DNA of 64,000 bases from Miscanthus floridulus. Lineage: Eukaryota > Streptophyta > Magnoliopsida > Poales > Poaceae. The position numbers and the translations under genes were made by a program. Below, piece after piece: positions 45,701-56,796 of this stretch (within the stretch, counting starts at the first letter, position 1; each line of letters starts with the position of its first letter). The stretch lies in the NCBI RefSeq assembly GCF_019320115.1, contig NC_089598.1:83472059-83536058 (forward strand). Reading direction: 5' to 3'. A model generated the notes under the pieces. It was not told where the DNA came from, did not search any database, and saw only the letters and a program-made list of their open reading frames with translations.

Positions 45701-45931
45701 CACTATGTAGCCATCGGGCAGCGACGACAGATCCTCCTCACCGGGCAACAGCCACTCTTTGATTGAGGCCCGCACATGGAGAAGGTCATGATGGATGAGG
45801 CCCTCCATGCACTGGAAGGTGATGTCGAGCAGCAACATAGATCCATTAGAGATGGAGGCGGGGGGATGCGAGCTCGACAGCGGTAGGGATGCAAAGACAG
45901 GAAACCTTAAGTGATTGGCGGTGGCGGTCAT
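42791..45931 (-). pseudogene. Antisense gene of the Tat element (PF04195-like 'putative gypsy type transposon' protein), interrupted
   Basis: The minus-strand gene runs from ATG 45931 to a stop at 42791, split by an LTR fragment at 44236-45267. The N-terminal part has DGYIVSFTHFHEHGFMTPTH, FLRRLLHYYKIELQHLNPN and NKGWHSQWFYLKND, hallmarks of the family found antisense in RIRE2-like grass elements. The C-terminus has ALAVVWSHYPTIDLRAIGAG and QELEDEVEDAVKRLAGDVDL. The middle is a poorly conserved charged region. Frameshifts and stops are present. The position (after integrase, opposite strand, own TATA box) parallels the PMD gene in the younger Tat element. Its biochemical role is unknown. Confidence 0.75.
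44236..45267 (-). mobile_element. LTR fragment or solo LTR of the TGTAACACC family
   Basis: On the minus strand it begins TGTAACACCTCTGTGTTA and ends TATTTTTGAACA, 1032 bp. It follows the AT-rich, GC-rich (about 44480-44890), AT-rich pattern of Tekay-type LTRs. Flanking pentamers (tgtcg and cccac) do not match, so it is either a solo LTR that lost its TSD or a truncated copy. It breaks the antisense gene. Confidence 0.65.
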
Positions 45932-46784
45932 GGCTGTAGAAGCAAGGATGCAAGGTATCGAACCCGGGGGGTGAACCCTATGGTTTTATAGGGGCAACGA
46001 GTGTGAGGAAACCAACCAACCGCCAAGATCTCCGCGCCTACCATGATCTACCACAATATCTCACCACGAGACATGTGCATGCAATATCTGTCAGTTATGT
46101 CAAAAAACTCACCGAATGTTTCGCCTCTCCAGACAGGCCATGACTCATCATAAGTAAAAGGGATACGGATCTAAAAATGCCTCCACAGCCCGTCTGGGCC
46201 TAGGAGTTTGAAGGTTGGCCCATCAGTGGGTTCGACAACCGCTCTGGGCACCTTTAAAGTAAGGGATGGGTCCGCTAGCAGCCAATACCCAGGTGCACGA
46301 GCGTCATGGGCATCCCAGACCATGATCGAGTCTTGGCCAGGTACGATCCATGGTCTTTCCTCAAAGAAAGGCAGAGAACCCTCAGGACCGGTCGAATGGA
46401 CCTGAGAACTATATGGATTGACCGCTGAGAATCTAGAGTCGATCACCAAGCTAACCCAAGCCGGATCCCCATGAATGGGATGTCGGGGCCCCACTCAGAC
46501 TAGCCCATTATAGCTCACTAGATGCCATGATTCATCCTTAGAGGAAAATCATGGCACGGCTTGGCCCTTCCATTTTTATTGGAAAAAACACTTGAGGGAA
46601 GACAATCGCGAAGACGAACTGATCCACGACTGAGCCCCTGCTATGGGAGGGGGCTCAAGGAAAAGGGAATCACTGTCCCTAGGTAACACTATGGGCAATG
46701 AAAGAAGGCCAAGGCCTTCAGAGTCCTCCCATTTGGAAAAGCCTCCGAAGGAGTATTCTGCTCCTCCGCAGGCTCAGGGGCTAC
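45932..46784. other. Region upstream of the antisense gene, with TATA box and Tat polypurine tract
   Basis: No recognisable protein. TATAAAA on the minus strand at 45984-45990 (CCTATAAAACCATAGGG) lies about 55 bp above the ATG at 45931 and is a likely promoter of the antisense gene. A minus-strand frame at 46171-46494 (107 codons, VPGQDSIMVWDAHDARAPGY) matches nothing I know and may be chance. A purine-rich segment GGCTCAGGGGCTAC (46771-46784) precedes the 3' LTR. Confidence 0.55.
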
Positions 46785-48098
46785 TATCGAGGAGGAGCTA
46801 ATAAACCATCAACATTGATTCATCCGAGTAGTCAAGAGCGTGACTACAGCTCCAACCGATCCCTAGGTGTGAAGCTCCGCCTCGCCCAGCCTCTAAGGGC
46901 GGACTCTGCCTCGCTTGACCTCTAGGGGCAGGCTTTGCCTCGCCCGACCTCTGAGGGCTGGCTCCGCCTTGCCTGGCCTCTGAGGGTTGGCTCCATCTTG
47001 CTCGGCCTCTAAGGATGGGCTCCACCTTGACCGACACTGAGGCCATGGGCTCTGCCTCACCTGACCTTTGAGGGTAGGCTCCACCTCACCTGACCTCTGA
47101 GGGTTGGCTCCACCTCGCACGGCCTCTGAGGGCGGGCTCTACCTCGCCTGACCTCTAAGGGCTGGCTCTGCCTCACTCGACCTCTGAGGGCTAGCTCTGC
47201 CTCACTCAACCCTTGGGTTTTGCGCTCTACCTTGCTCGGCCTCCGGGGAGGGACTCTGCTTCACCCGACCCTAAGGCCAGGGGATCCGTCTCACTCGATA
47301 GAGGCCCATACCGTCGACCAACCACTCCAGGACCCAGCGAATGGGCTTGGGTCAAAGCTTTGACACCAGGGAGGTGACCAGCAAGCCTTGATATAACCCG
47401 TGGCCATGATAGGCCATACCTAGGGATTCACATCAGGAACAGCATCAAGCGTACCGATGCTGTTCTGTCTAACCCTCATATGAACGCTGATAGCCATGTC
47501 AGTTCACCACGACGTTCGCCAGGACGGAGTGGAGTGCAACGACCAGGAGATGATGCCTGCTCATGGCACCAGTGACGAATAGGGCCGCAACATGGAGCTA
47601 TCCCTGTTGACGTCTACAGGGTCGGTGGGACCTGCATAAAGCAAAAGAAGGACCTGGTGAACCTAGAGGACTTCTTCTCCTTCTCATTCTCCTCTTTTAC
47701 CTCCGCTATAACCCATGCTTTCCCTTGGCCTATAAAAAGGAAAGCATGGCATCCCATGAAGGGGACTCGAAACCGATCGACTCATCGCAACACAACGGAT
47801 CGATTCAAGCCAGATCTGAACAAACCCATCAAACCCCGAACACACGGCTGAGCAGCAACCAAGCTCCCTCAGCACCCATTTACTCCTTTCACTAGAGACA
47901 TGGGACCTGTCCCTCTCTCACCCATTTTTAACCCCTACTATGAACTTTCAGTGCTAGTAACATGAGCAACAGCAACAAACTAGGCGTAGGGACGTTCTGC
48001 CCGAACCAATATAAACCTTGTGTCCTCTAAGCACGCCATCCGAGCTAGACACGTGATAATAGAAATTTACTCATTGGTGGCAACTCAAAACACCAACA
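46785..48098 (+). repeat. 3' LTR of the Tat element
   Basis: 1314 bp matching 20269-21636, ending ACACCAACA and followed by the TSD CCTAA (48099-48103). Its first bases (tatcgagg) lack about 20 bp of the 5' LTR start (tgttggggacca..), a small terminal deletion. The minisatellite (46870-47290) and TATA hairpin (about 47717-47750) are present. Confidence 0.9.
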
Positions 48099-48103
48099 CC
48101 TAA

Positions 48104-49190
48104 CTTGCTCCAAATTGAAATCCATCACATCAAGGCTATAGATCTATTCATTGGCTTTCCAAAAAGTCCTAAATGATCGAAATCGGAGTTCGGAGCTAGG
48201 AGTTATGCCCAAAATACGAAAGGGTGTTGCTGTTGTTTTTGGTATGCTGCATGGGGTGGTAGTGCACCTTGCCTAGGGTGGTGGTGCACCACCCCTGGGT
48301 TGGCAATGCCACCCCTAGGCTGGGCTACGCGCTGATTGCAAATTTAGTTGTGTTTTCCAACCCTCGGCCAACCCAAACTTGCTCTTTTCATCTCCTTTTC
48401 CTCTCCAACTTGATCCAAAACACCTCCAACAACTCCTCCTTTGTAAATGTGCCAACACCATTATGTGTTCACCATCTTGTGCATGTGTGTTAGCTTTTCA
48501 CAAATGTTTTTCAAAGGATTAGTCACTCAATTCACCACGCCACTCGATCCTAGCAACAATGCAAAGTTAGATCACTCGAGTGGCACTAGATGATTGATAT
48601 GCAAACAAGTTTACCCCTCTTATTAGTATGGCTATCTATCCTAATTCAGGTCATAAACTTCTCTACACATCTATGACCGGTAAAATGAAATGCCCTACAA
48701 ATATACCTTTGCCTTGCGCATTCCATTCCATCTCCTTCAATGTTGATGTAATACATGCAGCAACCAATCACAAATGATATGATCTACTTCATATCATCAT
48801 GTGACTTTGTTGGTTCATTGATCTTGACCTCACTTGTTTTTCACTGTTGCTTTCGTTCATTGACACCAAGTCTTGCTCAAGCTTCATCGCCACGCGGTCC
48901 ATCGCTCCAAAGCCTCCAACTTGCCCTTCACATTTGTAACTGGTCCATCAAGCCAAGTCTTGTCTTGATCTTCTCCACCTTAGTCACATGACTCCATGTC
49001 ATGTCTCATATGCAATGAGCTCCTTCATCACATGTATGAGCTTTGAAACATATCCAAGCCATTTCACCTCTATGGCATGAGTTGTTCACACAATTATACC
49101 TATGGACTAATCACCTGTGTATCTCACATTTAAACACATTAGTCCACATAGGTTGTCACTCAATTACCAAAACCAAACAAAGACCTTTCA
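48104..49190 (-). repeat. 3' LTR of the SIRE-like element, right part
   Basis: Continues from 20268 after one TSD copy, collinear with 55050-56157 (shared ggagttatgcccaaaatacg, ccaaaacacctccaacaact). It ends at cctttca (49190), followed by the minus-strand polypurine tract. Confidence 0.88.
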
Positions 49191-52035
49191 ATCTCCCCCT
49201 TTTTGATAATTGATGACAACTCTATAAAGATATGGAAATTAACCTCATATGGATTCATGTTGCTTGCCCAAGCAATTTTACCATGTGTAAATGATTTTGG
49301 ACAAGTACCACAAACCCGAATTGGTAGTTTTAGCTCCCCCTACATATGTGCTAGAGTGTTTGGTTTGAAGCTCGCACATATGCATAGATTGGAATTGTGG
49401 GAGAGTAATTACTACCAATGATGCTAAGGTGTAAGGAATTAACCTTTGTAGCATGATACCAATCGGAGTTGCACCTTTAAGTTCATCCTTAGCACCATGG
49501 TTAGCTAGATACCACTTGGAAACAAAAACACTAGATACACTGTGAGATCAACATTAGAATCAAGGTACTAGTATTACTTGAAAAACATACCAAGTGTCTA
49601 GCTATCATCCTATGCATACTAGTTTTTACTTCATCGATCAAATTCTATCACTGGCATACACCACACAAGCATGTATATTCAATTTAAAACTTATGCAATG
49701 CAAGCAAGCACATGAATATGTACATATTAAATGCAATCAATCAAAGTTCATGAGCTTGCTCCCCCTACTTGTGTGCTTCTCTTATTCAAGAATTTTGATC
49801 CTTCTCTATTCTTCAATGTTGCTCCCTCTTTGTCCATGTCCAACTTCTACTTCTCCCCCGTGATGCATTTCATATCTTTGTTCCAACTTCTCCCCCTTTG
49901 TCATCAATTTTCATAAAGGGTGTGCATCTTATTGATACAAATCGTTGCACTAGGGGTAGATGGTTGACACTTGAATCTTGCATTTTTTATGGACACCACC
50001 ACATATGTTGGACTGACACCACTTGTAACCCTTGAGATCACTCATGTAGGATCTTTGACCTTGATATCAATCGTTGGGACACCTCCCCCTATGTCATTGC
50101 ATGGGTCATCCACTTGATAATCTTGATCTCTTGTATGTGAGGGAACTTTCCTCTCTTGATGATCACTTAAAGTTGAGGATCACTTGTGGAATCACCATTT
50201 GATGTGCTAGATACCACTTGTATGAATGCTACTAGTAACAAGGTGATAATCTAGATACCACGTGTAGGAACAATCATGGAACCACTTATAGGATTTGTCA
50301 ATTATAATCATTTCTTGAACTCTTGTCATCTTCATGAGCTTCTATGTTTGACTTGAACTAGATCGACTTGTCTAAGCTTCCAAGTCCTGTTTGAACCCTT
50401 TCTAAGCTTCTTCACACGCAATAAGTGGTTATATATCAAGGTTGTACTTGTCACTTGTTTACAATCCAAAATAAATCAAGTACTTGGGTTTACTAGCTCA
50501 TGAAAAAACTCATACACTACCACTAGATCAATCAACCATTCAAGCAATAGTGGTAGGTTAAGAATTTTAATATTTCATTTGTTATGCATGATCCTAAAAG
50601 TATGTTCTATCTGCACTAACCGCATACTAGTAAGGGATAAAATGATCATGCACATTACAATGATACCTTTGCTATCTTGGAGTAGAGGATAGTCATTAGT
50701 TTCCAATAAAGCTCCTCAATAGCAACATGAAGTTCAATTCATAGCTTGGTGAAGACCAATATTAGCATTTGAATTCCATTCTTCACCCATATGAAATGAA
50801 TACCACTTATGATCAAGTGCACTATCTTGTTGTGGTTGGCTTGCATCTTCACTTCATCTTTGCTTGCTTGAGAGCATTGAATTCCAATGAGTTACTCTCT
50901 TTTGGGTGTTGCTTGCTTTCTAGATCAATCCTTTTGATTGCTTCAACTAAGCATATTAAATGTCCCTTAGATCACCACTTCGATGTTAGCCTTCTAAGTT
51001 TACCTACAAAAGATGGCAAGTCTCTATACTAGGGAGAAGTAACCTCTCTCCAAAGAACCATTCTTGACACTCACTTGAAATGACTTGATTGATTGATCCA
51101 AGTGATAGACCTAATTTGATGAGTAACCATAAATCCTTCTTTAAGTCCTTTTCTTTCTACTTGTTTAAGTCTTTTTCTTTGTACCAAATGATTTCCAATT
51201 ATAACTAGAACTTAAATATTATCGTCATCTTGAGTTTGATCTTTATCTTCAATTTGAGTACCAATTGTACTCCACAATCAAATGGCCTTGTACTCATCAC
51301 TTGTCATGCTTATAGATCAATCCAAAATCAAACTTAGGTACCTCAACCACTTATAAACATGATTCCAACTTGAGGATCTTTCAATCAAAGTGACTTTGGA
51401 TCAATCCAATAATTATCACTTTTTAGCAGATTATGTACCCTTCGAAGAAATATCGATAGCTCCCAATGTACAGATCTAAATACCACAAAATTTGGTGGAG
51501 ATGTGATTCACTAAGTCATCTAGCAACAATAAAAATTTGAGCTTCATTTGTCTTCTAGATTGCTACTAGATTTCAATTCTTCCACCACTGCTATATGCTG
51601 AAAACTGCCGCACTATAGCTGACAAGATCCACCCCAAAACCGAAGCATCTCTTGGTTAGCTCATGATTATGTAATAGCAAGCTTCAACTCAAAAATTTGC
51701 AAGCCACCAAATTTCAATTCTTCCACCACTAGTATATGCTAAAAACTGCCGCACTATAGCTGACAAGATCCACCCCAAAACCGAAGCATCTCTTGGTTAG
51801 CTCATGATTATGTAATAGCAAGCTTCAACTCAAAAATTTGCAAGCCACCAAATATATCCAACAAATCACCACAACTTGAATTATAGCACTTGTATGTTGT
51901 AGCACTCTGGACTTCACTAACTTGTCATGGCATTAGGATAATGATCATCAATTTGCAATACTTGGCTCAACTATATGATCAACAAGATGCATATCACTTG
52001 AACCAAGTCACCAATCCAATGGTACCTACACACAT
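49191..52035 (-). other. Non-coding DNA of the SIRE-like element between gag and 3' LTR
   Basis: 2.8 kb, AT-rich, no supportable gene. Polypurine tract (minus strand) at 49193-49205. Recurring phrases such as gataccacttg and ccccctatgt suggest old internal repetition. The pol genes expected here in an autonomous element are absent. Confidence 0.6.
51570..51851. repeat. Tandem duplication, 141 bp x 2
   Basis: Two adjacent copies, 51570-51710 and 51711-51851, starting atttcaattcttccaccact, nearly identical (ctgctatatgctg versus ctagtatatgcta). The similarity points to a recent event. Confidence 0.92.
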
Positions 52036-54039
52036 TCATCCACTTTTTGATGGTACCCAAACATGTTTGGGTCCTCTCAAGTTAGGAGCAACATACTTAG
52101 GCATAGCCTTAGCATGAGTAGCGGGATGTTTTGCAATAGCAACCATAGAGGTACCATTATCATCCTTTCTAAGCACAATATCATCATCAATTGAGATATG
52201 CTTAGAAGTGTTACCTAGGAGACATGAATTTAACATGTGTCCCCTTTCCTGACATGAGTAGCAAACTCTCTTTGATTTAGCCTTTTCTTCCTTGCTCATG
52301 TGTTGCTTCTCATTGCCTTGCCTCTTATGAGTTGCTTGAGCCTTCTTCTCAAGCTTGGTAGGACACCTTGAGGCAAGGTGTCCCATATCTTCACATTTGA
52401 AGCACTTGATGTGAGCATACACCTTCTTCTCATCTTGAGTCTTGCTCATCATCTTGGCATCTTGATCAAGCATTGGATGCCTTGCTCTTCCACCCCTTCT
52501 TGTCTTCTTCTTCTTCATAAAGTCACCACCATCTTCATGATTGATCTTGATTTGCTCTTGGGGTGTCCTTTCGTGCTCAACTTGTGGCTTTGGTTGAGGC
52601 TCTTCTTGTTGCTTCACCAATTTCTTGGTTGGACATGTTGAGGTGTAGTGACCCCAATCATGGCACTTGTGGCACTTGACATGCTTGAGCCTCTCTTCTT
52701 CTTCCTTCTTCTTGAGCTTCTCTATGTTAGAGCATTGATCATGAAGATGACCCGCTTCATGGCATTGGTAGCACATGAAATGAGAGAGCTTCTTTCGTGC
52801 TTCCTTCTTCATCTTCTTTTCACTTTTTCTTTCGCCCTTTTTCATCTTCTTGCTGAAGCCAAGGCCACACTTGCCACCATAGCTTCTTTGAGTCTTCAAC
52901 ATATGCTTAAAGGTGACTTTTGAGTTGTAGCACCTCTCTAACTTGTTGCTCAATTTCTTCACTTCTTTTTTGAGCTCATTGTTCTCCTTCAAAATATTAG
53001 TCTCACAAGACATGGAAGTAGAACAAGCATCTATATGTGAAGAACATGGCATATCTAATAAATCATCACAAGAGGTGGATACATGCTTCCTTCCTACATC
53101 ACAAGAGTTAGTCACATGTTGCAATTGATCACTTGACTCATGTGATGAGCTCTCATTATTTTTAATTTTATTTGAAAATGCTTTAATGAGAGAAGCATGT
53201 TGTTCTAATAATTCTTCATAAGACACAAGAAGCTTCTCATGAGTCAATTTTAGCTAATCATGTGAAGATTTAAGAACATCAAGTAAGTGCTTATGATCTT
53301 CACATGAATTCTTTAGAAATGAGTTTTCTTTTCCCAATTTCATTGTTTTAGCTTTCTCATTTTCTAAAGATATAGTCATGCTAGCAAGTCTACTAACAAG
53401 CTCATCATATGAATCAACATGATCAACCACATTAGCATTTTGTACCTTTGTGTCACCTTGTGACATGAAGCAATGTGGTGTAGTGGATGGGCTTGTAGTA
53501 GCATCACAATTGCCATCCAAGCACGAACCATCAATAGCATCATCAAGTGTGCTTGAGGTAGAATTATCATTTGCATCACTTGAGATAATGTCAATCTTGT
53601 CAAGTGAACTTGTGGTAGAATCATCATCACTTGACCATTAGGTGGAGCAATCTTCCACAATCACCGAGTTGTGGCTATGCTCAACATCCTCATGTGCCTC
53701 CTCCTTGGGCTCATCATCATCATCAGAGACCCTCCCATATATCAAATTGAGGTACAACCAAATATCATGGGTGGTCTTCATGTACATGATCGCCCCAAAT
53801 ATCTTGTCACCCATAGATTGATAGAAAATATTAGTAGCTCGACAATCGAGATGTAGGCATTTCTTTTGTGCTTGAGTTGCATTCTTTTCACCCAACGCAT
53901 GAGAAAAGCCCACATCTATGATCCACCACATCTGAGGGGAAATGAACTTAAAATTGCATGTCATCCAATTTTTTCGTCGTACAAAGTGTGTGCCATCAAA
54001 AGTGTATGGACACTCAACGTCTAGCCCATAAGCAGCCAT
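52036..54039 (-). pseudogene. SIRE-like gag with four CCHC zinc knuckles, two stops
   Basis: One minus-strand frame of 668 codons from ATG 54039, 29 bp after the PBS. Stops are TAA 53638-53640 and TAG 53254-53256. N-terminal part: YTFDGTHFVRRKNWMTCNFK and TTHDIWLYLNLIYG, copia-type gag. Middle: acidic and Ser-rich linker, then coiled coil (ISLENEKAKTMKLGKENSFL, LKENNELKKEVKKLSNKLER). C-terminal part: strongly basic, with CYQCHEAGHLHDQC, CHKCHDWGHYTSTC, CFKCEDMGHLASRC and CYSCQERGHMLNSC, each a full C-X2-C-X4-H-X4-C knuckle. It ends GPKHVWVPSKSG where protease would follow in sireviruses, but pol is missing. Knuckles bind and package RNA; four is more than usual. Confidence 0.83.
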
Positions 54040-54067
54040 CCTCTCGGGTCTATGAAGACCACAAATA

Positions 54068-54079
54068 GCTCCGATACCA
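54068..54079 (-). other. Primer-binding site of the SIRE-like element
   Basis: TGGTATCGGAGC on the minus strand, two bases inside the LTR end; the initiator-Met-type site used by sireviruses. Confidence 0.8.
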
Positions 54080-54081
54080 CA

Positions 54082-56157
54082 TGCAGGGTCGAGATAGCAG
54101 ACTAGAGGGGGAGTGAATAGTCCTTTCTAAAATTAATCGCACCGGCTAACTAAAACAAATGCGGAATTAGAAATATCGTTCTCAAGCACCTTATTAAGAT
54201 CCTCATTAGGCAACAAAGGTGCCAGGCTAGCTAGAGCTCACCTAACTAATTCTAGGAGTAAGGTCACACAAACCTAAGCCACTAGTACTTCAAGCAACGG
54301 GGGGAGCTCCTACACAATCTAGTAAGCAAAATCACAAAGCTCCTAAGCTCACTAGCAATGCTCAATAACAAGGCTACACAAGCCAAATTAGAGAGCGCAA
54401 ATTACTTAGCTACACAAACTAAGCAATGCAACTAACAAGGCTACTCAAGCACAATTAGTTGCGCAAGGGAGCTACTTCTATGCTACATAAGCGAGAAGGC
54501 AACTAGCAAGCTACATGAGCTAACTAACTACAAGAGCAACTACACAAGCACAATATATGAAAAGTAAGTATAAGCTTGTGTAACGGGGATGCAAACCAAT
54601 GGGAAGATAGGGATGACACGGTGATTTTTATCCTGATGTTCACGTGCTTGTCAACACGCTAGTCCCCATTGTGTTGATCGTTCACTTGGTAGTTCGGCGG
54701 CTAATTGACATCACCCACCAAGCCCACATGTTAGGCACCGCAAGAAGCTACCCACAAGTGAGGGTAGCTCAATGATACGCTCAACTAGAGTTGCTCTTCG
54801 CGGCTCCCGCAGGGCGAGCACAATAGCCCCCAAGCCAAATAGAGCCGTTGGAGCAAAGTATCCCTTTTCTACGAGGGCACTGGATAGGGCAGTGCCCCTC
54901 CAACAGTTGAATTCCAACAGCTAAATTGAACTAGCCTTTGAGCCCCTGGCATTGGACATAGGGGCGATGCCCCCGACCAAGTTTCCCCCTCTCTAGAAAA
55001 AAGTGGTGGTGCCACACCGCCATGGTCACCGGACAGTACGGTGACCCTAACTTGCTCCAAATTGAAATGCATCATTTCAAGGCTGTAGAGCTATTCGATA
55101 GCTTTCCAAAAAGTCCTAAATCATCATAATCGGAGTTCGGAGCTAGGAGTTATGCCCAAAATACGAAAGGGTGTTGCTGTTGTTTTTGGGCACGCTGCAG
55201 GGGGTGGCGGTGCACCTTGCCTAGGGTGGCGGTGCACCGCCCCTGGGGTGGTGGTGCACACCAGAAATGGTGGTGCCACCCCCCAGGCTGGGCTATGCAC
55301 TAGCTGCAAGTTTAGTTGTGTTTTTAACACACGGACAACCCAAACTTATTCTTTTCATCTCCTTTTCCTCTCCAGCTTGATCCAAAACACCTCCAACAAC
55401 TCCTCCTTTGCAAATGTTCCAACACCACTATGTGTTCACCATCTTGTGCATGTGTGTTAGCTTTTCACAAATGTTTTTCAAAGGATTAGTCACTCAATTC
55501 ACCATGCCACTCGATCCTAGCAACGATGCAAAGTTAGATCACTCGAGTGGCACTAGATGACCAATATGCAAACAAGTTTGCCCCTCTTAATAGTACGACC
55601 ATCTATCCTAAACCTAGTCATAAACTTCTCTACACACCTATGACCGGTGAAATGAAATGCCCTACAAATATACCTTTGCCTTGCGCATTCCATTCCATCT
55701 CGTCAAATGTTGATGCAACACATGCACCAACCAATCACAAATGATATGATCCACTTCATATCATCACGTGACCTTGATGGCTCATTGATCTTGACCTCAC
55801 TTGCTTTTCACCATTGCCTTCGTCCATTAGTGTCAAGTCTTGCTCAAGCTTCACTGCCACACGGCCCATCGCTCCAAAGCCTCCAACTTGCCCTTCATGT
55901 TTGCAACCGGTCCATCAAACCAAGTCTTGTCTTGATATTCTCCATCTTAGTCACATGACTCCATCTCATGTCTCATATGCAATGAGCTCCTTCATCACAT
56001 ATATGAGCTTTGCAACATATCCAAGCCATTTCAACTCTATGGCATGAGTTGCTCACACAAGTGTACCTATGGACTAATCACCTGTGTATCTCATATTTAA
56101 ATATATTAGTCCACCTATATTGTCACTCAATTACCAAAACTAAACAAGGACCTTTCA
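54082..56157 (-). repeat. 5' LTR of the SIRE-like element
   Basis: 2076 bp from tgcagggtcgagatagcag to gacctttca. Compared with the 3' LTR it has lost about 300 bp between gagcacaata and tagccccaagcc-like points (near 54820), which removes the TATA box that the other copy keeps at 19991-20000. Confidence 0.85.
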
Positions 56158-56796
56158 CCCCTTCCATCGACAATCTTGTTGCTGAGCTTGCTGTCATGAA
56201 CGACACCTTGATTAGCCAAGATAAGTTGTTAAAGCGTGCGTCCCGTGAGAGGGAAGAATATAAGGACAAGCTAGAAATTGCGCTGAAGGAGCTAGAGGCT
56301 ACTAAGAAGTGTGTTATGGTAGTGTCTGATGAGGTTGAGTGTGATGAGTGTGCTGTTCACATGTCTAGTCTTACTTCTTTGCAATCCAAGTATGTTGCTT
56401 TGCTTGATGAGAATGATGAGTTGAAGTCTAGGTCTCGCTTGTTGGGTGCGTGTAAGTCCTGCTCGAGCTTGCAATCTGAGCTGGTAGAGAAGGTTGCTAG
56501 GATCTCTTTGCTTGAGAAGGCCAGTTCAGATAGCACTGCTGTTAAGTGCATACGTTGTGAGGGTTTGGAGCTAGAGATTGAGTCATGTAGGCACGACAAG
56601 ATGAGAATCATGTAGGCACGACAAGATGAGAATCGAGGAAGAAAACACATAGCTTTGATCCATCTTGAGCTAGGTGTCCTGTAGTGAGCCATAGTTGGGC
56701 ATGATGATGAACCAATTTAGGCGGGGAACTAGTTCATTGGGTATAGGCTTTGCTTTAGGTGGGAAGGGTGAAGATATCTATGGCAAGGTTGGTGGG
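56158..56796 (+). pseudogene. Copia-type gag fragment (coiled coil)
   Basis: A plus-strand segment into which the SIRE-like element inserted. It reads in frame with LVAELAVMNDTLISQDKLLK, ASREREEYKDKLEIALKELE, VVSDEVECDECAVHMSSLTS and LGACKSCSSLQSELVEKVAR, a coiled-coil gag part known from Maximus-type copia elements of panicoid grasses. A 25-bp tandem duplication (56582-56631, unit tcatgtaggcacgacaagat + gagaa) breaks the frame near its end. Its 5' part is not in the window; it probably went with the deletion near 12622. Confidence 0.65.

Larger units (their letters stand above)
20269..48098 (+). mobile_element. Tat-lineage Ty3/gypsy element (RIRE2-like) with three later insertions, TSD CCTAA
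   Basis: 5' LTR 20269-21636, 3' LTR 46785-48098, TSD CCTAA at 20264-20268 and 48099-48103. Without its insertions (22252-25446, 25772-38074 and 44236-45267) it is about 11.3 kb. It has gag, RT, two RNase H-like stretches and integrase on the plus strand, and an antisense gene between integrase and 3' LTR. Protease is missing between gag and RT. Its LTRs differ by roughly 5-10% by eye and its frames carry many stops, so it is older than the element nested in it. Confidence 0.9.
19335..56157 (-). mobile_element. SIRE/Maximus-like Ty1/copia element, gag only, split by the Tat insertion
   Basis: On the minus strand: 5' LTR at 54082-56157, PBS TGGTATCGGAGC, gag (54039-52036), non-coding DNA, polypurine tract (minus strand AAAAAGGGGGAGA, plus 49193-49205) and a 3' LTR split as 19335-20268 and 48104-49190. 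The PBS and the coiled-coil, zinc-knuckle gag fit sireviruses of the Maximus group. No integrase, RT or RNase H is present in the 2.8 kb between gag and the LTR, so it is non-autonomous. About 350 bp of its left LTR end is missing where the Athila element sits. Confidence 0.82.

Noticed and set aside
46171..46494. 107-codon minus-strand frame as an upstream exon of the antisense gene
   Set aside because: It lies above the TATA box at 45984, has no family resemblance, and no clear splice sites join it to 45931.
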